Shown here in pieces: positions 16,720 to 25,793 of a stretch of DNA of 34,185 nucleotides. The notes below the pieces were generated by a model. That model was not told the DNA's origin. It saw nothing but the letters and a program-made list of their open reading frames with translations, and did no database searches. The stretch's first letter is position 1. Every line of letters begins with the position of its first letter. The stretch spans positions 1-34,185 of the forward strand of contig JAQGLT010000079.1 of NCBI GenBank assembly GCA_028292745.1, read 5' to 3'. Source of the stretch: Polaromonas sp. GTDB lineage: Bacteria > Pseudomonadota > Gammaproteobacteria > Burkholderiales > Burkholderiaceae_C. Position numbers and translations under genes: made by a program.

Positions 16720-18414
16720 ATGAACTTTTTCTCTTCAAAATCCAGCCCATCCCCCTCAACGCCCAAGCGCAGCATTAAAAGCGCACTCACAGCGGCCGCT
16801 GTGTTTTGCCTCAGCCAAGCGGCCAGTGGCGTCGAACTCGCACCCTACTTTCATTCCTGGGATGGCTCCTTGATGGAGGCGAAACAGGCTGCGGGAATGA
16901 ACAGCGCGATGCTTTCCTTCGCCGTCACCAGGGGCACATGCGCCTTTGACCCGTCTTTGCTGGAGAAGCTTCCCGAAGCGCGCAACTATGTCGCCGCTGG
17001 TGGCCGGTTGTACATCTCATTTGGCGGAACCGACGGCATCTACGCCGAGATTGCCTGCAAGGACGATGACCAGCTCTTCAACATGATGGAAAAGCTGATG
17101 CTCGATGCCGGAACCCGGCGGCTGGAGTTTGACATTGAGGGCCATCAGGTTCTGAACAAGGAAGGCAACGCCCGCAGAGCCCGCGTGCTGGCTCGGCTCC
17201 AGGCGAAATACCCTGATCTTTACATTTGCATTTCGCTTCCTGGCTGGCTGCGCGGCTTCAGCGCCGATTCGATGGATTTATTGCAAACGACATTGGCCGC
17301 AGGCGTGAGAATAGACATTGTCAATGTGATGGCGCAGAGCTTTGGCGTTGAAAATATCAAAACCATGGTCTCCCCGCCCACCGTGGCGCAGGCGGCCATC
17401 ATGACGTACCTGGCGGCGGCCAATCAGATGACGACGCTTTTTCCGAATCGGACCCCGGCGCAGATGAACGCGATGATGGGGATTTCACCCATGATTGGAA
17501 TGAACGACGACGGTGCGATCTTCACCTTTGCCGATGCGCAAAGGATTGCCGACTTTGTCAAATCCAACGGGATCGGGTTTCTTTCTTACTGGTCTTTTCA
17601 AAGAGACCGGGCCCAGGCCGCCAACGGCGCGACCAACTTGAGCGCCTTCAGCGGCGTGGCGCAGTCAGACTTCCAGTATTTCAAGATTTTCCAGTCTGCT
17701 GGCGGCGCTGCCACGCCTACCCCCACACCGACACCAACACCAACACCTACGCCGACTCCGACTCCGACTCCGACTCCGACTCCGACACCCACGCCTACGC
17801 CCACGCCCGCCTGCAGCAGCTACCCAGCCTGGAGCAGCACCAAATGGTATGTTGCCGGAAACATCGTGACGCAGACGGGCAAAACCTACATCGCCACCAA
17901 GCCCAACGAAAATTCAACCCCCATGTGGACGCCGACCCACTGGGCGGTCTATGCCTGTTCGGGAACGCCAGCGCCAGCGCCGACCCCAACCCCTGTTCCA
18001 GCACCAGTCCCAGAGCCCACAGCAAGCTGCAGCAGCGCTTCAGCCTGGATCAGCACGAGATGGTATGTTGCCGGAAACATCGTGACGCAGACGGGCAAAA
18101 CCTACATCGCCACCAAGCCCAACGAAAATTCAACCCCCATGTGGACACCGACCCACTGGGCGGTCTATGCCTGTTCGACGGCCCCGGCGCCAACGCCAAC
18201 GCCAACGCCAACGCCAACGCCAACGCCAACGCCAACCCCGACCCCGACACCTCCACCCGCGCCCGCATGCAGCGGTTCAATCTGGGTACAGGGGAAAAGC
18301 TATCCCGCCGGCAGCATCGTGTCGTACAACGGCAGGCTGTATTTCGCCAAGTACGCCAACCCGGGCTACAACCCCACCATCAGCACCTATTACTGGGCTC
18401 CGCACGCCTGCTAG
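16720..18414 (+). CDS. Secreted modular GH18 chitinase with three chitin-binding-like modules
   Basis: I chose the ATG at 16720 because it opens a signal peptide (basic KRSIK then a hydrophobic run ending QAASG, cleavage near residue 38); an upstream ATG at 16618 would bury it. The product is 564 residues. Residues 40-325 resemble a GH18 barrel; the active-site strand reads RRLEFDIEG, keeping Asp138 and catalytic Glu140, though the earlier aspartates of DxxDxDxE are replaced. Then follow a Thr-Pro linker, a CBM5/12-like module (WSSTKWYVAGNIVTQTGKTY), a second linker, a nearly identical module, a third Thr-Pro linker and a distinct module (WVQGKSYPAGSIVSYNGRLY). The enzyme should hydrolyse extracellular chitin or GlcNAc polymers. 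The linkers contain hexanucleotide microsatellites. Confidence 0.85.
   Translation: MNFFSSKSSPSPSTPKRSIKSALTAAAVFCLSQAASGVELAPYFHSWDGSLMEAKQAAGMNSAMLSFAVTRGTCAFDPSLLEKLPEARNYVAAGGRLYISFGGTDGIYAEIACKDDDQLFNMMEKLMLDAGTRRLEFDIEGHQVLNKEGNARRARVLARLQAKYPDLYICISLPGWLRGFSADSMDLLQTTLAAGVRIDIVNVMAQSFGVENIKTMVSPPTVAQAAIMTYLAAANQMTTLFPNRTPAQMNAMMGISPMIGMNDDGAIFTFADAQRIADFVKSNGIGFLSYWSFQRDRAQAANGATNLSAFSGVAQSDFQYFKIFQSAGGAATPTPTPTPTPTPTPTPTPTPTPTPTPTPTPTPACSSYPAWSSTKWYVAGNIVTQTGKTYIATKPNENSTPMWTPTHWAVYACSGTPAPAPTPTPVPAPVPEPTASCSSASAWISTRWYVAGNIVTQTGKTYIATKPNENSTPMWTPTHWAVYACSTAPAPTPTPTPTPTPTPTPTPTPTPPPAPACSGSIWVQGKSYPAGSIVSYNGRLYFAKYANPGYNPTISTYYWAPHAC
17754..17783 (+). repeat. Hexanucleotide microsatellite (GACTCC)x5 in a chitinase linker
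   Basis: Five perfect GACTCC units encode part of a Thr-Pro linker. The in-frame six-base unit means gain or loss of units would change linker length by two residues without breaking the frame. Confidence 0.9.
17844..17961 (+). repeat. Direct repeat, copy 1 (118 bp, chitin-binding module)
   Basis: This 118-base stretch recurs at 18060-18177 with a single visible difference (GACGCC here, GACACC there, a silent change). It encodes the main part of the first binding module. Confidence 0.92.
18060..18177 (+). repeat. Direct repeat, copy 2 (118 bp, chitin-binding module)
   Basis: Second copy of the 118-base repeat, 216 bases after the first and in the same frame. Flanking linker sequence differs, so the identical region is limited to the module itself. 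Confidence 0.92.
18191..18232 (+). repeat. Hexanucleotide microsatellite (CAACGC)x7 in a chitinase linker
   Basis: Seven perfect CAACGC units encode alternating Pro and Thr between the second and third binding modules. It is in frame and prone to length change by slippage. Confidence 0.9.
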
Positions 18415-18464
18415 CGCGGCTTCACCGGACAGGCGACAGCGAAGCCGGGCCGCCTTTCTGCTCC

Positions 18465-18525
18465 TGAATTCATAGCTGCTTGCGCAGGTACCGCCTGCGC
18501 TGCAGCCCGTTTTGATCAAAAACGG
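18465..18525 (-). repeat. Dispersed palindromic repeat copy between chitinase and glmS
   Basis: ATTCATAGCTGCTTGCGCAGG followed by CGCCTGCGCTGCAGCCCGTTTTGATC matches the reverse-orientation form of the family (compare the complement of 30783-30846). The GCGCAGG...CCTGCGC part can form a hairpin. It lies between the converging chitinase and glmS genes. Confidence 0.6.
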
Positions 18526-18671
18526 TGCTGTTTTTCCGGCTTTCCCGGGCATTTCTCCCTCCTCCGCTGGGGGAAGGTTGGAATGGCGGCCAGCGGGGTC
18601 GAACGCCCGCCGCCGGCTTTTTCCAAGCTGGCCCGAGGCAGGCCGGGCTGTCCCCGATGGCCGCCCGCCCC

Positions 18672-20522
<1,851 letters not shown>

Positions 20523-20601
20523 AAAAACTCCATAAAAAATTAGTTGGCTCATGCTACGGCTTGAGCATTTTCTTTTGTGATTGATTTTTTAATGATTTTG
20601 T

Positions 20602-20642
20602 AATTTAATTTCAAATATCAAAATAAATTGAATTTAATTTCA
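20602..20642. promoter_or_regulatory. Paired direct repeats in the glmS-lrp divergent region
   Basis: AATTTAATTTCA occurs at 20602-20613 and again at 20631-20642, 29 bases apart, close to three helical turns. The surrounding 100 bases are strongly AT-rich compared with the rest of the window. They lie just before the lrp-like start at 20657 and about 80 bases or more upstream of glmS, so they are candidate binding sites for the divergent regulator. Confidence 0.45.
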
Positions 20643-20656
20643 TATAAACCATTTTT

Positions 20657-21142
20657 ATGGAACAAATCGACATTGATGCCACCGACCTCAAACTGCTTGA
20701 ACTGCTGCAAACCGACGCAAGCCTGAGCAATCAGGCGCTTGCCGAGCAGGTGCATGTCTCGCCGCCGACCTGCCTGCGGCGCGTCAAGCGGCTGTGGGAC
20801 ACGGGCCTGATCGAGCGTGAAATCGCCGTGCTGAATGCCGACAAGCTGGCGGGCACGCTGGGCTGCGGCTTGACGGCAGTGGTGGAAATCTCCCTGGACC
20901 GCCAGGGCGCCGAGTGGCTTGAGGCCTTCGAGGCGCGGGTGGCGCAGAACAACGCCGTCCAGCAGTGCTACCGCGTGTCGCCGGGGCCGGACTTCATCCT
21001 GGTGGTGCAGGTGGCCGACATGCCGGCCTACCTGGCGCTGTCGCAGCGGCTTTTCAGCAGCGATGCGAATGTGCGCAACGTGAAGGCATTCTTCAGCGTC
21101 AAGCGGGCAAAATTTCAACCAAAAGTGCTGCTTGCGCAATGA
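20657..21142 (+). CDS. Lrp/AsnC family transcriptional regulator
   Basis: A 161-residue regulator. The N-terminal winged helix-turn-helix is DLKLLELLQTDASLSNQALAEQVHVSPPTCLRRVKRL, and the rest is a RAM/AsnC effector domain with VSPGPDFILVVQVADM. Such proteins bind DNA as dimers or octamers and sense amino acids. It is divergent from glmS over 134 AT-rich bases with paired direct repeats, so it may control itself and perhaps glmS. The C-terminal residues after FFSVKRAKF are encoded by, or adjoin, a copy of the dispersed repeat, so the tail may not be ancestral. Confidence 0.92.
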   Translation: MEQIDIDATDLKLLELLQTDASLSNQALAEQVHVSPPTCLRRVKRLWDTGLIEREIAVLNADKLAGTLGCGLTAVVEISLDRQGAEWLEAFEARVAQNNAVQQCYRVSPGPDFILVVQVADMPAYLALSQRLFSSDANVRNVKAFFSVKRAKFQPKVLLAQ

Positions 21143-21176
21143 ATACGGACGTATTTAGCTATTGATTTGGTAGCAC
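21112..21176 (+). repeat. Dispersed palindromic repeat copy overlapping the end of the lrp-like gene
   Basis: AGCTATTGATTTGGTAGCA (21157-21175) is a mutated form of the palindromic core. The upstream flank AAAGTGCTGCTTGCGCAATGAATACG resembles the GC-rich half and overlaps the last codons and stop of the regulator. Confidence 0.5.
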
Positions 21177-21189
21177 TTTCTGAATTGAA

Positions 21190-21500
21190 GACGCCCTGAT
21201 ATCGCAGCTGCCCGCTTCGGCCACACGGTGCGACTGATGGCACCCCAGTTCGTCATTCCCTACCGTCTCTCGGGCAAGCGCGGCAAGAACAATGCTCCCG
21301 ATGCCGCCGCCATCTGCGAAGCCGTTACCCGTCCCAACATGCGCTTGGTGCCCGTCAAGAACACCGAGCAGCTGGGCCAGCTGCTGGTGCACCGCGCCCG
21401 TCAGGGGTTTGTGGAGCAGCGCAGCGCCACGCTCAACCGCGTCCGTGGCCTGCTCTCGGCAGTTGGGCATCGTGCTGCCGCTCAAGGCCGCTGGGCAAGG
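21190..21500 (+). pseudogene. IS110-family transposase fragment
   Basis: The frame reads AAARFGHTVRLMAPQFVIPY, then NNAPDAAAICEAVTRPNMRLVPV and LLVHRARQGFVEQRSATLNRVRGLLS. These are typical of the DEDD transposase of IS110-type elements (family GHTVKLMAPQFVKPY and DAADAEAICEA). The 5' part is missing, and near 21460 the frame shifts: the next family-like residues, GIVLPLKAA, lie in another frame. No terminal repeats are visible. It is a decayed remnant. Confidence 0.8.
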
Positions 21501-21559
21501 CGAAACGCATTCCGTGATCCATCGCTTCGCGATGCATCACGGTTGGGTCAGTGGTTGAC

Positions 21560-21900
21560 TTTTTGGGAAAAGCCCTTGTAGCAGAGTACAGCAACTGGAC
21601 TTGCTCAAACGAATGCCGCTTCCGCGCGATGGCTCCCGATCTGATGCGCCGCTCGCCGGCGAGCTGGAGGCGCAAGGCATTCGCGTCGGACGCAGGAACC
21701 GCGTCCGGGCCACGGCACGATCCGGCGGGGTGCTCGACGCTACGATCACGGATGTGTTGACGCGCGATGTTCCGTCCGTAGTATGGCGGGAGCATCTAAA
21801 GAGGCGTGCCACAGCCAGCTGGACAGCCTCTGCATTGCTGTTTGTGCTCATGAGCAGGTGCCTGCAAGCGCTGCTTCCCGCCTCTCACCCGCGCTGAACA
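21560..21900 (+). pseudogene. Degenerate insertion-sequence debris, probably IS3-type
   Basis: One frame holds LAGELEAQGIRVGRRNRV, which resembles the helix-turn-helix stretch of IS3-family OrfB proteins, followed by a loosely similar TDVLTRDVPSV. The surroundings have no sustained match and several stops. I treat it as a remnant, with low confidence in the family and the limits. Confidence 0.4.
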
Positions 21901-22033
21901 AAGATCGAGCAGCTCAAGCGCAGTGCACAGAACACATTGTTTCTAGTCAGTCCTTGGGCGGCGCGGCCGCGACATGATAGTCTTTGCCAGCCCGCTGGGA
22001 CGCATATTCATTTCACTGTCACGGAGCATTCAG

Positions 22034-22873
22034 ATGAACGCAGTTCGGAGAGCACTTGCGGCATCAGTATTCACCGCCTTTGCGCTCGGGCAATTAGCCT
22101 GGGCTCAGCCCGCCGCAGCACCTGACGCAACCGCTAAACCCTCTTTCCAACCAAAGGTCGGACAAGCAGGCAAGGACGTCATGTGGGTGCCTACCAATCA
22201 GGCCCTTGTTAATCGCATGCTTGACATGGCCAAGCTCACGCCCCAGGACCGCCTCGTCGACTTGGGTTCGGGGGACGGGCGCACCGTGATCACCGCAGCC
22301 AAGCGCGGTGCCACCGCACGCGGCATCGAGTTCAATCCAGACATGGTGGCGTTAGCCCGGCGCACCGCTGCAGCCGAAGGCGTCGAGAGTCGGGCGAGCT
22401 TCGAGCAGGCGGACATCTTTCAGTCGGACTTCAAGAACGCGAGCGTCGTGACGCTGTTCCTCCTGCCAGACCTGAACGAGAGGCTGCGCCCCACCCTGCT
22501 GGCGATGAAGCCCGGCACTCGCATCGTATCCAATTCCTTCCTGATGGGAGACTGGGAGCCGGATGAAAGTGCCCAGGTGACCGAGGGTTGCGCTACCTAC
22601 TGCGTGGCCCATAGATGGGTTGTCCCCGCTCAGGTTGCGGGAAGCTGGCGCGTCGGCAACCAGCAGTTGGCCCTTCATCAGCAATACCAGATTGTCTCGG
22701 GCAGCTTGCGGCAAGGAACGTCCACCCTGCCGATCACAAACGGTCGATTGGACGGCGAGCGGATCCGCTTCACAGCCGGCGGGCGGCGCTATGTCGGCGA
22801 AGTCTCCGGCAACGCGATTCGTGGAACGGCGAATGGAACGATGCCATGGACAGCGACCCGCGAACCCGGCTGA
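22034..22873 (+). CDS. Exported class I SAM-methyltransferase-like protein
   Basis: I chose the ATG at 22034, preceded by CACGGAG; the frame is open to 21974. The product is 279 residues. Residues 1-24 form a signal peptide (RRALAASVFTAFALGQLAWA, cleavage before QPAAA). Next come GKDVMWVPTNQALVNRML, a methyltransferase motif I LVDLGSGDGRT (74-84), an acidic motif II GIEFNPDM, and ADIFQSDF and VTLFLLPDLNERLRP as later motifs. Residues about 205-279 form an additional beta-rich region. SAM is not known to be present in the periplasm, so an exported methyltransferase is odd: it may bind another ligand, act elsewhere or have lost catalysis. It lies next to IS debris, consistent with acquisition by transfer. 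Confidence 0.78.
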   Translation: MNAVRRALAASVFTAFALGQLAWAQPAAAPDATAKPSFQPKVGQAGKDVMWVPTNQALVNRMLDMAKLTPQDRLVDLGSGDGRTVITAAKRGATARGIEFNPDMVALARRTAAAEGVESRASFEQADIFQSDFKNASVVTLFLLPDLNERLRPTLLAMKPGTRIVSNSFLMGDWEPDESAQVTEGCATYCVAHRWVVPAQVAGSWRVGNQQLALHQQYQIVSGSLRQGTSTLPITNGRLDGERIRFTAGGRRYVGEVSGNAIRGTANGTMPWTATREPG

Positions 22874-22949
22874 GCAGCAGTAGTCAGCTGCTTTCGCGCA
22901 CGCTGCGCCGCCGGCCAAGGCAAGAATTGGCGCAAACCCGATCCCGCCA

Positions 22950-23315
22950 GCAGCGCCTTGTCTTTACAAAGCCTTGGGAGAGGTCTTCACGGGCGTCACC
23001 AAAGTACCCGACCCTAAAGATACCGCCGCAATCTCCGCCAGCGGCGTCACGCTGCTGATCGTGCCGGAAATTTCAACCGCTTCCTCATCGTCGAGCATCG
23101 TCACCTGGCCGCCCACCCAGTTCTCGGTCATGCTGAACTGCACCGTGGTGGACGCCAAAGGCTAGAAATTGACCAGCATCAGGGTTGAGGGCAATGGAGG
23201 CGCTGAATTTTCTGAGTTCAAGGGCAACTTCTCGCTGGCAGCCGTCAGGGCCTCCAACGATGCGCTGAAGAAACTGGTCAAAGCCTTGGCGGAATCCAGC
23301 GAATTGCGCCTGTAA
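22950..23315 (+). pseudogene. Decayed ORF interrupted by an in-frame TAG
   Basis: One frame reads CLYKALGEVFTGVTKVPD, continues through LLIVPEISTASSSSSIVTWPP and VMLNCTVVDAKG, meets TAG at 23163-23165 and then continues in the same frame with KLTSIRVEGNGGAEFSEFKG and LKKLVKALAESSELRL to TAA at 23313. The continuous protein-like composition on both sides of the stop suggests one former gene. There is no start codon with a ribosome site, so the 5' end is probably lost. I do not recognise the family firmly; the strand pattern recalls small lipoproteins. Confidence 0.6.
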
Positions 23316-23322
23316 CGGACAT

Positions 23323-23349
23323 GATGAGGCAGCCAAAGGCAGCCTCATC
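23323..23349. terminator. Hairpin between converging genes, possible terminator
   Basis: GATGAGGC (23323-23330) and GCCTCATC (23342-23349) pair perfectly and can extend inward by GCC/GGC across an A-A mismatch. It lies directly beyond the glmU stop and between converging frames. There is no T run on either side, so termination is only suggested. Confidence 0.4.
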
Positions 23350-23350
23350 A

Positions 23351-24772
23351 TCAGCCCTTGGGCTTCTTCACCGGCCGCGCCCAGTTCTCAATCGTCAGCT
23401 GCCGGCCCCGCGCCACGCTCAAGGCGCCCGCCGGTGCGTCCTTGGTCAGGGTCGAGCCGCCGGCAACCGTTCCGCCGGCGCCTATCGTCAGCGGCGCCAC
23501 CAGCACGCAGTTGCTGCCGACATGCACATCCGCCTCGATGACGGTGCGGTGCTTGTTGGCGCCGTCGTAGTTGGCGGTGATGCTGCCGGCGCCGTAATTC
23601 ACCCGTTCGCCCACCGTGGCGTCGCCCAGGTAGGCCAGGTGGTTGGCCTTGGCGCCTTTGGCCAGCGTCGAATTCTTGACCTCGACGAAATTGCCGATAT
23701 GCACCTCGGCCCCCAGCACGGCGCCGGGCCGCAGCCGGGCGAACGGGCCGACCAGCGCGCCCTCGCCGACCTGCACGCCGAGCGCTTCGCCGTCGATATG
23801 GGTGAAGGGGTGGATCACCGCGCCGGCGGCGATGACCGCATGGGCGATCACGCAGTTGGCTCCGATGCGCACGCCCTCGCCCAGGCTGACGCGGCCTTCG
23901 AACACGCAGTTCACGTCAATCTCGACATCGGGGCCGCAGTCGAGCGTGCCGCGCACATCCAGCCGCGCCGGGTCGGCCAGGCGCACGCCCTGCTCCATCA
24001 GGCCGACGGCCAGCCGCTGCTGGTACACCCGCTCCAGCTCGGCCAGCTGCACCGGGCTGTTGACGCCGGCGACCTGGGCGCCGTCGGTGATCTGGTGGGC
24101 CACCACGGCCACGCCATCGGCGACCGCGAACTTCACGATGTCGGTCAGGTAATACTCGTTCTGCGCGTTTTTGTTGTCCAGCCGGGCCAGCCAGCCGCGC
24201 AGCAGCCGCGTCGGCACGGCCATGATGCCGCTGTAGATTTCCTGGATGGCGCGCTCGTCTTCGCCGGCGTCCTTGTGCTCGACGATGGCGCGCACCTGGC
24301 TGGAGGCCTGGGCGCCGGCGCGCACGATGCGCCCGTAGCCGGTCGGGTCGGCCATGGTCAGGGTCAGCAGGGCCAGCCGCTGGCCGTCGCACTGGGCCAG
24401 CAGGGCCTCCAGGGTGGCCGCCTGCGTGAGCGGCACGTCGCCCGACAGCACCAGCGTGATGCCGTCATCCAGCAGCGCGGGCAGGGCCTGCTGCACGGCA
24501 TGACCGGTGCCGAGCTGCGGCTCCTGGCGTGCGAATTGAAGGCTCAAACCGGCTGCAGCGCCCGTCCTTGCTGCGCAGGCTGCTTCCACTTGCATAGCAC
24601 CGTGGCCGGTGATCACGACCGCCTGGCGGGCCGACAGGCGCGCCGCGCACTCCATGACATGGGCCAGCAGGGCCCGGCCGCCCAGGCGGTGCAGCACCTT
24701 GGGCAGGCTGCTTTTCATCCGCGTGCCTTTGCCGGCGGCCATGATGACGACGTCGAGGGGGTGGGTTGCCAT
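23351..24772 (-). CDS. glmU: Bifunctional GlcNAc-1-P uridyltransferase / GlcN-1-P acetyltransferase (GlmU)
   Basis: GlmU makes UDP-GlcNAc for peptidoglycan and lipopolysaccharide. The N-terminal uridyltransferase domain starts VVIMAAGKGTRMKSSLPKVLH and has LSGDVPL and NAQNEYYLTDIV. The C-terminal half is a left-handed beta-helix acetyltransferase with hexapeptide repeats and NFVEVKNSTLAKGAKANHLAYLGD and GAGSITANYDGANKH. The ATG at 24772 follows AGGAC; a longer frame to 24811 lacks support. The length of 473 residues fits the family. Together with glmS it covers two of the steps to UDP-GlcNAc. Confidence 0.97.
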   Translation of the reverse strand: MATHPLDVVIMAAGKGTRMKSSLPKVLHRLGGRALLAHVMECAARLSARQAVVITGHGAMQVEAACAARTGAAAGLSLQFARQEPQLGTGHAVQQALPALLDDGITLVLSGDVPLTQAATLEALLAQCDGQRLALLTLTMADPTGYGRIVRAGAQASSQVRAIVEHKDAGEDERAIQEIYSGIMAVPTRLLRGWLARLDNKNAQNEYYLTDIVKFAVADGVAVVAHQITDGAQVAGVNSPVQLAELERVYQQRLAVGLMEQGVRLADPARLDVRGTLDCGPDVEIDVNCVFEGRVSLGEGVRIGANCVIAHAVIAAGAVIHPFTHIDGEALGVQVGEGALVGPFARLRPGAVLGAEVHIGNFVEVKNSTLAKGAKANHLAYLGDATVGERVNYGAGSITANYDGANKHRTVIEADVHVGSNCVLVAPLTIGAGGTVAGGSTLTKDAPAGALSVARGRQLTIENWARPVKKPKG

Positions 24773-24904
24773 GAAATGTCCTGTGAAGTAGTGAAGAGGT
24801 GGATCAGCCAATGCCCGGCAGCGCGGGCGGAGCCCAGTTTTTCGTGCGCAGATTATCGGCGTCCTCGCGATGCCGGCGCCAGCCGCGAGGGGTCAGCCAC
24901 AAGC

Positions 24905-25663
24905 TCACAGCAGCGGAACCTTGCGCGGTGGCGCGTCGTAGTAGTCGGCCAGGCGCTGCAGGGCCTGGGGGTTGAGCAGCCAGAGCCGTCCATCGCGGAT
25001 CACATGCAGCCCGAGCTGCTGCAGGCGCCGCAGGGTTTTATTGGTGTGCACCAGCGACAGGCCCAGCGTGTCGGCGATGTGCTGCTGGTTGATGGGAAAT
25101 TCAACCGAACCGTCCTGCGCCAGGCCCAGCCGCTCCAGCCGGCGGTGCAAATGCATCAGCAGCATGGCGACCCGCTCGGCCGCATTGCGCCGTCCCGCCG
25201 AGAGCAGGTTGTCGTCCACCATGCCTTCCTCGCGCGCCGCCAGCCAGGTGATGTCGTAGCCCAGGCTGGGGTGGCGGCGAAACAGCTCCCACAGCCCTTC
25301 GCGCGGAAACGCGCACAGGCTGATGTCGGTCACGGCTTCAATCCCGTGCATGGCGCCGTCGCTGAACTCCTGCTGCAGGCCGATCAGGTCGCCCGGGAGC
25401 AGAAAATTGAGAATCTGCCGCCGTCCGTCGCTCAGGGTTTTGTAGCGAAAGGCCCAGCCGCCGTACAGGGTAAAGAGCTTGCCGCTCGGCTTTTGCTCAT
25501 GGATGAGCGTGCCGCCCGCCTGCACCGTCAGGGTGCCGCTGCGAAAGGACTCGATGAACTCCAGCTCAGCGGCGGCGACCGGCGTGAACACGCCCGTGCG
25601 CCGCAATCGGCAGGCTGCACAGGCGGGCGGGCATGGGGCTGATTCGGACAGGTAGCGCGTCAT
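24905..25663 (-). CDS. Crp/Fnr family regulator with FNR-like cysteines
   Basis: I chose the ATG at 25663 (252 residues), since the further upstream frame is not family-like. The N-terminus carries CPPACAAC (Cys11, Cys15, Cys18). The cyclic-nucleotide-like beta-barrel follows (FTLYGGWAFRYKTLSDGRRQILNFLLPGDLIGL), and a fourth cysteine is in DISLCAFPREGL (Cys117), which aligns by context with the internal cluster cysteine of FNR (MVCEIPFETL). The helix-turn-helix is NQQHIADTLGLSLVHTNKTLRRL. This makes an oxygen- or NO-sensing iron-sulfur regulator plausible, although the N-terminal spacing differs from E. coli FNR. The gene is divergent from a BLUF photoreceptor across 130 bases with a palindrome. 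Confidence 0.88.
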   Translation of the reverse strand: MTRYLSESAPCPPACAACRLRRTGVFTPVAAAELEFIESFRSGTLTVQAGGTLIHEQKPSGKLFTLYGGWAFRYKTLSDGRRQILNFLLPGDLIGLQQEFSDGAMHGIEAVTDISLCAFPREGLWELFRRHPSLGYDITWLAAREEGMVDDNLLSAGRRNAAERVAMLLMHLHRRLERLGLAQDGSVEFPINQQHIADTLGLSLVHTNKTLRRLQQLGLHVIRDGRLWLLNPQALQRLADYYDAPPRKVPLL

Positions 25664-25740
25664 GAAGGCTGCACAGTGAACAGAGGAAAGGAGAGGAAAG
25701 GACGAAGGCGAGCCGCGATACAAAGAGAAAGAGCGCAGCT

Positions 25741-25754
25741 ATGTCTTATGACAT
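25741..25754. promoter_or_regulatory. Palindrome ATGTC-N4-GACAT in the FNR-like/BLUF intergenic region
   Basis: ATGTCTTATGACAT is a perfect 5-bp inverted repeat with a four-base spacer, the geometry used by FNR and DNR-type regulators (TTGAT/TTGTC-N4). It lies 40 bases before the BLUF start and 78 bases before the start of the regulator gene, so it could serve the neighbouring regulator. It is a candidate only. Confidence 0.45.
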
Positions 25755-25793
25755 TGCATGCGGTAGAGCTGGCCACTACATTTTCGCCTACCC

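Noticed and set aside
17713..18262. Regularly spaced short repeats that could suggest a CRISPR array
   Set aside because: The units are in-frame Thr-Pro linker hexamers and duplicated protein modules, not repeats separated by unique spacers, and no cas gene is present.
20523..20656. Possible glmS ribozyme upstream of glmS
   Set aside because: That ribozyme is known mainly from Gram-positive bacteria, and the 134-base AT-rich gap shows none of its conserved core.
23321..25642. Plus-strand frame of about 770 codons opposite glmU and the FNR-like gene
   Set aside because: It spans two well-recognised minus-strand genes and their gap, and its composition is that of an antisense shadow.
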